From: Lineus longissimus
Lineage: Eukaryota > Nemertea > Pilidiophora > Heteronemertea > Lineidae
Direction: 5' to 3'
DNA length: 60,000 nucleotides
NCBI RefSeq assembly: GCF_910592395.1
Contig: NC_088320.1
Span: 3,102,001-3,162,000 of the forward strand
The notes beneath the pieces are model-generated. The model did not search any database. It worked only from the letters and a program-made list of their open reading frames with translations, and was not told the DNA's origin. This document shows, piece after piece, positions 36,613 through 47,700 of this stretch (positions are counted from its first letter, which is position 1; each line of letters opens with the position of its first letter). A program made the translations under genes and the position numbers.

Positions 36613-37129
36613 TTTATTGAATATTGCAACATATATCATGCCATACAGGACTGTGCATATATATCAACAAAAACTTATTCATATGGCTTGACAGGGCATC
36701 CCCAGGCGGTTTACAGCTGGGTACACGGGTCAGGACACAATCAGGTTGCGAGGTGGCTCCATCGCGTGCTTGATGGCACAGATACCACAATGGAGAATCA
36801 GTACCACATTTTTCGAGGGCTTGTCTTAGTTGGTTACTCAAAGTTTCGAGGTAGATCCTGGAAATGTCAACCTTACTCCCGTGGTCAATTCGTTAACCCA
36901 CGGAAAATGCGAACGTTTCATCAAAATCATTGGATGGCTCCAAAATACTTCTGCTGGTGATGGTTTTTTTTATCGGATCATCAAATGTAAGTTTTTTCAA
37001 GCCACCTAATTGTGATTGTATTGCTAAATTATAGTACCTTATCCAGGTTAGCCAAATGACTCGGGAACAGTCTGAAAGATTCACTGCGCAGAAAGTGTAC
37101 ATCCTTTAGGCTAGTGCTGCTATTATAAG

Positions 37130-37330
37130 CGTCAAATTTTGTAACAACAGACCGTAAAGAGCATATCATAAAATCAGCTTGATGGCTATTTGTAATTAAT
37201 TATCAAATTGCCACTTAAGCAGCCAGGCAATTGGCTTATCAGTAAGCCACAAATGATGACGACAGGTCGACACTTCACGATGACGAATTATCAGCGCCCA
37301 AGTCTTGATTAAAATCTCCTTGTCTCCTGT
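37130..37330. promoter_or_regulatory. Candidate cis-regulatory block upstream of Mnx (a)
   Basis: This balanced-composition, low-repeat sequence has TAATTAATTATC and other homeodomain-type sites, GCTTATCAG, and several ATGACGA words. It stands out from the repetitive surroundings. The assignment as an enhancer is inference from composition and position near a developmental gene. Confidence 0.25.
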
Positions 37331-37486
37331 CGATTTGGAGTCGAGCTTATGATGTTGGAACACCGTGTGAATGGGAGCTGGTACGCGCTAGGACAGCGGC
37401 GGCTGACAGGGATTTCGTGTCATACCTGGGTGTTCTGGGTGCCCGAGATGACACGCGCGGAACAGACTCCTTGAACAACCAGAAAT

Positions 37487-37562
37487 CATCATCATCATTG
37501 TCGTCGTCGTCGTCGTCCATCATCAGCATCATCATCACCATCATTATTATCACCATCGTCAT
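37487..37562 (+). repeat. ATC/GTC trinucleotide microsatellite
   Basis: Runs of ATC, GTC and ATT triplets give impure trinucleotide repeats of about 75 bp. The Asp/Met-rich open frame opposite it is a by-product of the repeat. Confidence 0.9.
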
Positions 37563-37914
37563 CTCTCAGTGATTGCTCAGGCGAAAATCATCAATTAGAA
37601 ATCAGCGAAGTGTATTGTACAGAGGACCTCAGTGCAGTTGGCGCCAAATGTTGGCGACCTGAGGTATTGTCCTCTGTTCGCCTAAATTGCACGTATTTCC
37701 ATGCAATGTCCCTTGAACGGGATTAAAAGGGGTAGGTGTATACATACGTTGTATATGAATTGGGTCCGTCTCCAGTCTGCTCCAAAGACAAAAGGTGGCG
37801 CTGGCGATTTCATGGTTGCTAGCCGCCCTGCTGCGCTAGAAGAAATCGCTTACCTATTCTCCTTCCCGGATATCAAACTCAAGACAAATACGCGGCCATT
37901 TATTAATAAGACAA

Positions 37915-38140
37915 GCAGCTCTTAATTAATAAACAATCTGTTTTTCATATCAGATTGCCGCGTCAGAAATTGTGGTCTGATTTATCAAAATTGTCTTATA
38001 AGCTGACTTAGTAAATGGTGCGATTGCCTCAGTAACACGGAGTAGGTAAACACGAGCTGAGGTTTAATTAAAGTGAGGAAGTGGCCAGGGTGGGTTATTA
38101 ATTGTCTGGGGGATTGATGGACGGAGGGCAAACAGCCACC
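37915..38140. promoter_or_regulatory. Candidate cis-regulatory block upstream of Mnx (b)
   Basis: TTAATTAATAAAC, TTTAATTAAAG and TTATTAATTG homeodomain-type sites are embedded in non-repetitive sequence of mixed composition. No coding frame is supported. It is proposed as a regulatory candidate only. Confidence 0.25.
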
Positions 38141-38326
38141 GGTCAGGGCTGATGGTGCACAAACAAAACTTCTACACGTTCGATTAAAGGTATCTGATTT
38201 GAGAATGCTTTGTAAGCGATTAATCATACAAAGTGCTCTCACTCAATTTCCAAAAGATTTCAGTAAACATCAAGCGATAGGCCTCGATTTTTTAGAAATC
38301 AGACTAAACTTTTTCTTAATAAACCA

Positions 38327-38401
38327 CCAGTCCATTCGCAGACATGAAACAGTCGCATAAAGAGACACTATAACATGAACAGTCTGTAATATTTGTTTAA
38401 A
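38327..38401 (+). repeat. 75-bp direct repeat, left copy
   Basis: This copy (begins CCAGTCCATTCGCAGACATG) recurs at 38719-38793 with one difference in 75 bp and in the same orientation, 392 bp apart. The near identity points to a recent duplication or to ends of a solo element. Confidence 0.95.
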
Positions 38402-38718
38402 GTGATACTATGATGTGGTTTACAACTTTGGGGAAATACGTCCGTTTTTAATTGTTGATCACAAATGTAAAGCTAAAATTTTCCATTTTTGATTAGATTT
38501 ACATGTATTATAAAATCGCTGAATGTAAACCAACGCGACCGCGAAAATGTTCATGTTGTGACGTCATCAACGAAAACGGCATCGAAGCGAGCCGTCCGGG
38601 CGGTATTAAACCATCAATTTCAAGAAAATGTGCATTTCGATTCGAAAACCTTACCGATTTATGAGAAAGTGACGTAGTTATTAGTCAAAAACAGCTAAAA
38701 CATTATATGGTGAAACTA

Positions 38719-38793
38719 CCAGTCCATTCGCAGACATGAAACAGTCGCATAAAGAGACACTATAACATGAACAATCTGTAATATTTGTTTAAA
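38719..38793 (+). repeat. 75-bp direct repeat, right copy
   Basis: Matches 38327-38401 at 74 of 75 positions (G to A in ACAGTCTG). The 317 bp between the copies show no coding sign. Confidence 0.95.
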
Positions 38794-41029
38794 TAATTAT
38801 TACTCTTTAATACCGGCCAACCAAACATATCAGATCGGATATAATCATATAAATCCTTTTCAGATTATTTTAATCTTATCTAACAATTAAACAAAACCCA
38901 ATGAAATTGATCAGCAACTTCGGTGTTTTGAACGTGCCGAAATCCAGTTGCTAATAGTTCCTGAAATCTTTGTTACACAACTCATTGCGGGAGTAATTAT
39001 ACTGATATCACACACCTGTTATGATATGACGATTTTAATAAGATTTATCGAGATTAACTTTAATTCCTAATAATACAGCAATCTGCACGTACGTTTGTTT
39101 CTTTATTAAAAGACTGATAGTGGAATTAAACTATGTCTTTGAACAAACAGCGAGTTTTAAAAGCCTTGAATTAACTTTGCCTCTGCTCGAATGGGCGCAC
39201 TAAAGCGCGCATTTTTCGATCGATTTTTTCGCTGCGACCTACGATGATAATCGCTGCGATAGAGTTTGATCATCGATAGTCTCTCCAAAAATCGGCTCAT
39301 AAGCAGGAAAAGGAAGTCATCAAACTCTGTTCTTTCGAAATTTGGTTCCTTTAACTTGCACCTTTCGGATGCAAAACTGAGCACTTCTGATTGGACAATT
39401 CAACCGAAAGTTTGCACCTACATGCCTCTGCTTTCGGAATTCCTGGATGTTGTCAGATGAGGGCAGAGACTTAGGTGTGTCAGTAGTATCGCCTGTCTCC
39501 GAGTCCGTGAACTGAGTCTCGATCTTGAAGGTTTCAAGTGAATTCAAGTGAAATGTCGAATTGCCTTTGGTGAACTAGCGACGCATCCCATGGAATGATT
39601 ATAACATGAGGGATCTGTCATATCATGATGACACCGCAATTGTGTTTGGGAAAGCGACCAGAAAGCGGCAGAGCGCGCACCGCCAATGCGATGAGAGACA
39701 CCAGTGTCATGGCTGACACCTCAGGGCAAACACCACCCCATTCAACAACGCTTTTAATAGGGCGATAATGTGTTTATAATTGACTTTCAATAAACCTTCC
39801 ACTCTCAAAATAAACTTCAAAGTGGACAAACTCGCGATGGTTCGTGAGGAACAGTAAAAATCGGGAAGGATGTGGCGCAGCGCCGGCAAATAATGCATTG
39901 ATGAGATTTTCCGTTTGAAATTTCCAGTTTTAAATCAACATCAAAATTCACCGATAAGTCACGGTCCGCCTATTCGCAGTTTGTCGAGAAATTCAATTTG
40001 TTTGTGAATTCGTGAAAGGTATTTGGAGGTCTGCTGTGATCTCGCAAATGATGCCGGTCGGACCTGGTTAGCCGTTCTCTTCTTCTCCGTCGTCTTTTCC
40101 TTCTCCAACTAAACTGGCCCAGAAAATGGCTGTGTGAAGGTGATTATGACTTCGAGTCATGGTAAGTGGTGCTATTGTATATCCTGAAGAAATCAGGGAT
40201 TTCTGTTTGCATCCGATTGCTAAATTGTTAATATTTTATGACCTTTGTTTCTATTTTCATAACAGTCGCCGAAAACGAACACGATTACCTTTTAATCATC
40301 ATCAGAAACGTTTTTAATCGCGTGCTCCAAGATAGCAAAGAAAGTTACCAATCTTGAACAAAGCGAAATGGCGATCATCTGAAGATGTGTTTGCGCTGCC
40401 AGTCTCCGCTTGTAAGTGGGACAATCACTTGTGCAAACCCTCCTCTTAATCCCATTTAGAGTGGAACAAATGCCAAACGCTGCAACAGAAGCTGACTGTG
40501 CACACACTCGGCGCGAGGCGGGTCCCTGGGGAAGCCTTCTGTTGGGTTGGAAGGAGATGAAATATCCTAACATCTAACTATGGTGAAAATTCCAAATCTC
40601 CTCCCGAAAAAAACAACAGCAATGTATTCATGTGTATAAGTAGTAAAGATTTCATTGCTTTTATGAGGTTTCATGGCTTTTGGAAGGTAATGTTGCAGAT
40701 TTCGTTCAGGCGATATCTCGCAAAAAAAGGATAATTTGGGAATAAAAGGAAGTGCTTGTGTTACTTCTGAGGCCTCGAAAACCTGGCCTCGTACAGCAGT
40801 AAACATGTGCACCATGTGGAGGTTTTCAGCGTGACGCAAAAACCCTTAGTGGTTTTATAGCATCTCACCGCGAAAACCATAACGGGTTTTTCATCTTACC
40901 AAGATACCTCTACAGCGTGCACTCCTGAATCCGTAAAATAAAAGAGTTTTCAAAAGCTTTGATTCGAGTTAATGCTAAATGATGCAAAGTAGCTGCAAAG
41001 AAGAAATGTACAAAAAAATAATAAAATAA

Positions 41030-41250
41030 GTGTGGAACAAAATGGTGCTGGTTTACCAATTCAAGACGATAAGACCGATCCCATGGCGATATTTCACGCG
41101 CAGCCACCGGATAATTTGGCGGCAAATGCTGCAATTGTGACCATGATTTGGTGGCAAATGACGCCCGCCCCTTCGCGCGTTTACCAAGCGATATCCCGTG
41201 CGATGTCTTGGATTAATCAAAGTTAATTGCTGGCAATAAAAGGCGGACGT
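41030..41250. promoter_or_regulatory. Promoter-proximal candidate element of Mnx
   Basis: This non-repetitive block with higher GC content lies about 1 kb upstream of the Mnx start. It contains TTGGATTAATCAAAGTTAATTG and repeated GGTGGCAAATG/GGCGGCAAATG words. The reason to flag it is its contrast with the flanking AT-rich DNA; function is inferred. Confidence 0.25.
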
Positions 41251-42113
41251 CTTGTCCGTGTTTGCCTGCCGTTCAGGAACAAGCGAACAGGGATTAGGAT
41301 ATTAACATTTGCTTGGTATATCATTATCTCCATTCAGGGCGGTGGTTGTATTCACTCCGTGATATCTCGAGGAAACCACTGGCTTCTCGAGTTTCTTTTG
41401 GTCATCACACGCAATGTCAAAGGAAATACGCTATTAATATTGCCAATAATCTAAAATCTTGTATGATTTATCCACCTTTTGTAAACACGGGGAGGGACTA
41501 TCAGAAACCGCCAATATGGTAACTTTTCTTCTTCTTAGGGTGATATAAAGATATGACGACGATTGACCAATCACAGCGCGTCTTTCTAATGAGGCTTTGG
41601 GAATGATTTAAATTCATTTAGACGCTCGTTTTTGGTCATTACATGCGAACGCCGGACGTGATATTTGTGATAAGAGACTAGATCGGTATTTTTATAACTC
41701 TATTTGGTGTTATCAAAGCACGAGTTACCTGCCCGCTATAAGTTGGGTGACAGTTTGAGGACACTGATAGGACACTACTATCAATTCGGCCTCCGTGCCT
41801 GAGCGCAGTTTCGAGGAGTTTTTATGGCCAGTGTTATATAGTAAAGAGAGATTCCGGACAAGACAAGGCCGCGACGGGCTTATTACAGCACAACACAAGC
41901 CTAAAACTCTTTCGGAGATAGAGGATAAATCTTCATAAGGCCGGACTTTTTTGCTGTTGGAATTTTCCTTGGAATTTTCGTCTTCAGAATGGCGTAGAAG
42001 AGGATTGTTTGGATACGGAATTAGGGAACTCCTGGTTCTGAACTTGTTAAAATTTCGTTATTTCTCACTGCCACATCATCTGGGTGCTAGATTTCTTATC
42101 ACTAACTTTGAAT

Positions 42114-42576
42114 ATGGAGTCCTCGAAATCTTTTAGCATCGACGCGTTACTTTCTCGAGATACGAGTAAGCCAAAGTCCCCTCCGTGTATAGACAGGACT
42201 AGCCCCCGGCGGACCTCACCGAGTCCGCGACCCTCAAGCCCAGCGGACAGCAGGGACTCGGACCGCTCGACACCCTCACCAAACCACGGACTTAACCCTG
42301 CCTCACATTTTGTTCCAAGGCCCGGACTTCTCAATCACTCTCCACTCACGTCGGGGCATCTAGTCGCAGGGCTGTATCCCGGTAGTCATCCCCTGTATTC
42401 ATATAACGGAAGCCCCCTCGGACATGGACCGCATTCCCCGACTTTTCCGTTGATTGGGGGCAGCGCCTTCCATAACCCCACGGAGCAGGCCTTGAAGGCG
42501 GCCCAGGCCCAGGGTATGCCCTTGGAGTGGCTAGCAAGGACGGGACTGTTTATGCCAAGGATGATGGATTATCCAG
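42114..42576 (+). CDS. Mnx: Mnx (Hb9/exex-type) homeobox protein, first coding exon
   Basis: This is a transcription factor acting in motor-neuron and gut/endoderm development in other animals. The exon encodes 154 residues plus one base and ends at CCAG|GTAGGT. Its N-terminus MESSKSFSIDALLSRD matches the Mnx N-terminal signature (vertebrate form ME.SK.F.IDALL) and contains an eh1-like FSIDALL motif that can recruit Groucho-type co-repressors. A Ser/Pro/Arg-rich linker follows, then GLYPGSHPLYSYNG, and before the splice site LEWLARTGLFMPRMMDY, the conserved block that precedes the homeodomain in this family. The homeodomain itself is absent from this window, as expected from an exon structure with the homeodomain on later exons. 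The next exon therefore lies beyond 60000, or is missing from this assembly. Confidence 0.88.
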
Positions 42577-43400
42577 GTAGGTGTGACATCGAAGTTTGGA
42601 AACCCTTGTAAAAATTAAGCAATTGCATCACATACATGTAATTATTATGCTTGCATGTTGGCAAATGAAGGTCAGATCTTGGGGACATAATGATGTTTTC
42701 CGGATAGGGAAAAGAAGGTGCCAGTTGGTCAGGCGCAGAAACATACAATCTTGTTTTATATTGGACACAATATGCAACATAGATAGAGGTTATTCCGAGG
42801 ATATGAAGAACGCAGAGGGTTTTTTTTTACAGACCCGAAACCTTTAGGGTTTTTCATTTCTCTGGAAACCCATTTGTGTTCATTTTTCAAAAGCTCAAAA
42901 TCCTTGATTTCGAGAGTATTGTTTCACAATATTTGCCCAGGCAAAACACGATGGCGTTGGGAAAATCAAACAGAACGCCGCGATCAGAACATATCGATAG
43001 ACTATAATGTGACCATATTTGTACATGATTTGCCCAATTTATTAAAATCATGTTCTTGTTAAGGGAATTAAATAAGTATCAAATAATTAATTGGTATCAA
43101 CGTCCATGTGTGCTTAGACGAACGAAACAGCGATAAAACACGGCCATGTCAAATAATCTTAATTTAATCCAAATGGTGATATCGTAAGACCAGTGATAGT
43201 GGCCTGCATAACTTTCTTATCAAAAGCTGGTTAATTTAATGAATATGTTTTAATTATCTTTAAGTATTATTGGTAAATCCTTCAATCTGTCTATTAATCT
43301 TGTTGTTTCAAACGAAAACATATGAACCGCATGAAAATACCAGTATGTTTGATCCTGTTCAGTTGGTGACCAATGTTGTTGTGTCAAACGATTTTTGGTA
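42577..43400. other. Start of presumed Mnx intron 1
   Basis: AT-rich with an AGGGTTTTTTTT...AACCTTTAGGGTTTTTC repeat piece near 42818-42860, similar to pieces near 16000, 28225, 32600, 33645 and 40880. No exon seen. Confidence 0.5.
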
Positions 43401-43600
43401 CTCTCTTAAAACAAACGAGTGAATTTCTCACTCTTTCAAAAGAGCTAATAGCTTTTCGCTCGAAAAGAGTGAAATTTATCTGATTATTCTAGGCCCTCGC
43501 TCTTTGGGTGACCAATCCACTCTTTCAAAAGAGCGGAGAATAAGAGCGGGGGACAACGAGCGGATTTTCGCGCGTCAGTCGGCAAACGAGCGAAAAAATG
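43401..43600 (+). repeat. Left terminal repeat region of the 7-kb element
   Basis: The terminal 25 bp are followed by CACTCTTTCAAAAGAGC, CTTTTCGCTCGAAAAGAGTG, CTCTTTCAAAAGAGCGG and ACGAGCGGATTTTCGCGCG-type segments. Most are short hairpins whose stems contain CTCTTT/AAAGAG. Such subterminal repeats could be multiple transposase binding sites (inference). Confidence 0.75.
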
Positions 43601-44234
43601 GCGCGCATTTCAAAAATCCCGTAAACAAATTGACATGAAAGAGCGAACTGAACCCATGACATTCGCCATCACTGAAGCGGCCACTGTCACCGATCGGGCC
43701 AAATTTCTACCGGTTTCGATTTTTAAAGGATTTATAAAGGGTAAATACTGAATTATTATCCACATTTTATCAATGTAGAACAAAGTTAGCTGCAAAACTC
43801 ATCTTAATTTGGATTTCATGTACAGTTTTGGACCCGATTTCTGTGGCGGGCTCAGAAGATTTCAGACGACAGCCATCGGCTGTACATCTTACACGTAGGC
43901 CATGTAGGCCTAAAACAGCCATTCCCCTGGGCATTTCCATGTCCTCTTCTAATTTTTAATAAGAACCAACTATGGCTTTGCATAATCCAGCCGCCGTCGT
44001 CTGCTAGGCCCTCATCATGGTGCACTGATGGCCCTCGCGGCAGGGCGTAATGATTGAGGAGTAGGGCAGCCGCAGGCTACAATGTACATTACACTGTGCT
44101 CCTGGCTTCTTACCAATTTTTTTCATAAAAGAGTCCTTTATTCATTTGCTGAAGGGATATAACACTTATTTTACTGCAATATGCAATAAAAACTGGTGTC
44201 AAGAGTTATAATGGTCGCAAAACTGACGTAAGCG

Positions 44235-44321
44235 TAGGTCGGGGAAGTAGCTCAATCAGGAGTACCGTGGGTATCTGAACTATGGGTCGAGACGGAGTGG
44301 GTTCGATCCTAAGCAGAGGCG
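44235..44321 (+). mobile_element. tRNA-like sequence (SINE head)
   Basis: Box A-like TAGCTCAATCAGG (44248) and box B GGGTTCGATCCT (44299) lie 39 bp apart, as in tRNA genes. The stems do not pair well. The sequence runs into GCAGAGGCGGATCCATATTT, an end type seen in interspersed repeats, so I call a tRNA-derived SINE relic and not a tRNA gene. Confidence 0.5.
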
Positions 44322-44723
44322 GATCCATATTTTTCAAATCTTTCATTTTCTATTAATGTTATTAGGGATTTTTTTTAGGGAAAAAGGGGAAATTAAGGAA
44401 AAATGTTTTTACTTTTTGATTCCAAAATGGTTTTTAATTTTGCAGTCTGTATCATAAATAAATAAGTATAAAAAAGTAATGCCTTTTTTCTTGTCCATCC
44501 AAGGGGAAAGTACAGACCTTTTTGTACAGAGACATTAGGTTTTAAATAGGGAAGTATTTCTTTTTATAATACTTCCATACATCACTGTCATCGCAGACGC
44601 CAGATTCACAAGCATGCAAAGTCAATACATGTACTTAGTATTCATTATCTTAGGGCTAGGCCCCGTCCAAGATGGTCTTACGACATTAACATTCTCTGCA
44701 GCTGTACCAACTTGCATTTTCAG

Positions 44724-47700
44724 ACTCTGAAGGCCATTGAAATGGAAGAACTCTCTGCAGTTTTAGAGAAGGAGGGATTTGGTCAAGAGTTGGTGGATAC
44801 ACTGAGAGGTATACATTTGCCCTTTGTTTGTCTATATTGGTAATTGCCATTACAAATCTTCACTTTGCAAAAAGTCCCAACATGCCATTTTGCAAAACTG
44901 CACTTTGCGTCACATCCTACTTCAATCAACTCTAAACGTACAGGTTTTCTACTAGTATGCGAATTTATATCAATAATTGGTACGTATTTTCTAGAAGTGG
45001 GCTCCTGCTTTTTTGAACACAATACACTGAGTACTAGTAAGTATCTTATATCGATAGTAATTATTTTACCAATCCAGGATAAATTTGCCAGCGTATACTG
45101 AATGACGCAGGGTGATACGGTGCCACAATTTATTTTTTGCTCCACCCGGGCGCGATACCGGGGAACGATATCAGGGAAGGATACTGGCCGGCATTTCCCT
45201 GCACGTGCGGGGTAGGATACAGCTTTTAACTGTTGGAATGACGTCACTCTCTGGCGTCCCGCCGGCTTGTGACGTCGCTGACATGCATCGTGAGCAATGC
45301 AACCTGGGACATGTTTCGTCGATCAAAAGCAAAGAAAATTTTTTTAAAAATCGGTGAAGAGGAACAATTTTGTCTTCATCCTTCGTGTAGGGTACGAATA
45401 CATATTTTTTCTCGCCAAGCCTCAGGGAGGATACAGACTCTCGGGGAAGAATACAGGGAAGGATACAGAAAAACCTATGTAATAACCCATAAGTATACTC
45501 TTTCCTGACTACTGACCAAAACACACTACTAGTATGTATATTTGCTAAATTATTTATTTACTAACCAATATACTACATGCAGCGGGTGTCAAAAAAACCC
45601 AACAATAATAGTTTACTTGATGTGTCTGACTATGACTGTTGTATCAGGCGACTGATTTGAATCTGATGCAATTAACACCGATTTACATTGGCCAGTTGCC
45701 TCGCTGAGGTCTTCCGACTTCCTGAAGGCAACGCAATGTATATTTGGTAAATTGTAATTTATTCACTCAACAGTATGATGCTAGTTGCAGACCAACAAAA
45801 AACAGCAATAAAATAGTATACTTTGACATGTCTGAAAGTTATATTTGTATAGTGATTTGAATCTGATGCAATTCACACAGATTTACATTGGCCAGTTGCC
45901 TCGCTGAGGTCTTATGACTTCCTGAAGGCAACACAATATACATTTGGTAAATTGTAATTCATTCACTCAACAGTACCAACAAAAAACAGCAACTAAATAA
46001 TCTACTTTGAAGGGTCTGACTTTTACAGTAGACTGATTTGAATCTGATGCAATTTACACAGATATACATTGGCCAGTTGCCTCGCTGAGGTCTTCTGACT
46101 TCCTGAAGGCAACACAATATACATTTGGTAAATTGTAATTCATTCACTCAACAGTACCAACAAAAAACATCAACTAAATAATCTACTTTGAAGGGTCTGA
46201 CTTTTACAGTAGACTGATTTGAATCTGATGCAATTTACACAGATTTACATTGGCCAGTTGCCTCGCTGAGGTCTTCTGACTTCCTGAAGGCAACGCAATG
46301 TATATTTGGTAAATTATTATTTATTCACTCAACAGTATGATGCTAGTTGCAGACCAACAAAAAACAGCAATAAAATAGTATTCTTTGACACGTCTGAAAG
46401 TTATATCAGTAGACTGATTTGAATATGATGCAATTTACACAGATTTTCAAAAGTTTTATCAAAAACATGTCACTTATAAGCGAGATAAAATACCTTGAAC
46501 AAAGACAACAATAACTTAATACCGGAATGACGACTATGATAACAATCACACATCTAGCTATCTAGGACAGTAAGTTGAACAGAGTGTTTTGATTTTGAAA
46601 CTTAAAATCGAAACGCTTCATCAATGTCAATGTGTTGCAACATGCTTTCTTTCCTGATTGGACTGTCACATGGTTTCCACCCTCTTCAAGTTTCTTTTCT
46701 TCCTGGGGGTCTATCCAAAGGTCTGGTTGGAAGTATAATCTGAAAAGAAATAAGCTAGTTTATTGAAAGTGTCAGAATGATAGGAAAAAGTCATATCATC
46801 ATATTATTATTACAGAAAAAGACCCAGACGCAATCATGTTAGGAATAGATGAAGCAAAAAGAAAGCGCAAGGCTGCCATGAATAAACGACATAGGGCAAA
46901 TAAACGAAAACGGAGTGATTGTGACATTAACAAATTAACAGTTCATGCACATGACTTAGAAACAAGAGTTAAAGAAGGAGAGAAACGCTATCAGGCATGT
47001 TGTGAACTTCTCCGTAAAGAAAGGGCAAAGGCATTGTCAAACAGTCACTTTAAAAAAATTACAAGTACAAAAACTAACGGAAAATTTAAGTAATGATGTA
47101 ATGTAAGCAGAGTAGGCAACAAAAAGTATGCCTATACAAAACATCACAGGCCTCCACCTATCAGGAGTGACTGAAATGCCAGGGGGCCATGATGTGCTAA
47201 CCTGCCGTCAGTGTCACGTCACTGAAATGAGTAGAGTACAAGATTCAAGAATGAAGAAGGCGTGGATAAGGCCAAAGCTATTAAGCCATAATAATTTCAT
47301 TCATGGATCAATTCGGCTGAGCAGGAGAAATAGGCCTATTTTACACAAATTTGAATTTTTTTGAATATTTCAAGATATCAGTAGTTGAAAGCGGAGAGAA
47401 TTAATCAGCATGGGTACCATCTGATCTCACTAAAAGAGGGCAGCACAACATTGACATGACCTATGTGTGCGGGGCCACGTGCTCTCGGTGCTCTTTGAGA
47501 AGCCTGTATTCAAACAGCGATTGTACAACAATGGGGAAATTTATAGGATGCCAGACATGATCTTTAATTTCTATACATACTAATCTTTTCCTAATCCTAT
47601 AGTACTTACCAGTCTGCCCATTTCATTAGGTTTAAAACCAAGTGTTTTCCCCCGACTGCACCGATCGTCCGAATTCAGATAATCAGATGGTGTCAAAAGT

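Larger units (their letters stand above)
34854..42113. other. Intergenic region between SLC22 and the Mnx start
   Basis: These two genes point away from each other. The region contains a 120-bp hairpin element (35598), the second copy of the 0.4-kb element (35993), a degenerate ATTGCAT repeat (36420), a trinucleotide tract (37487) and a 75-bp direct repeat (38327/38719). It also holds several TAATTA-rich blocks that look regulatory. The Mnx 5' untranslated region and promoter should lie within the last few hundred bases. No further protein gene is supported. Confidence 0.5.

Noticed and set aside
37347-37562. Asp-rich minus frame
   Set aside because: It is produced by the ATC/GTC trinucleotide microsatellite.
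37487-37562. CRISPR-like repeat array
   Set aside because: The regular triplets are a eukaryotic microsatellite; there are no spacer-repeat units. No CRISPR array is expected in animal nuclear DNA and none was seen.
42065-42334. 89-codon minus frame opposite the Mnx exon
   Set aside because: It is the antisense shadow of the GC-rich, Ser/Pro-rich Mnx coding exon.
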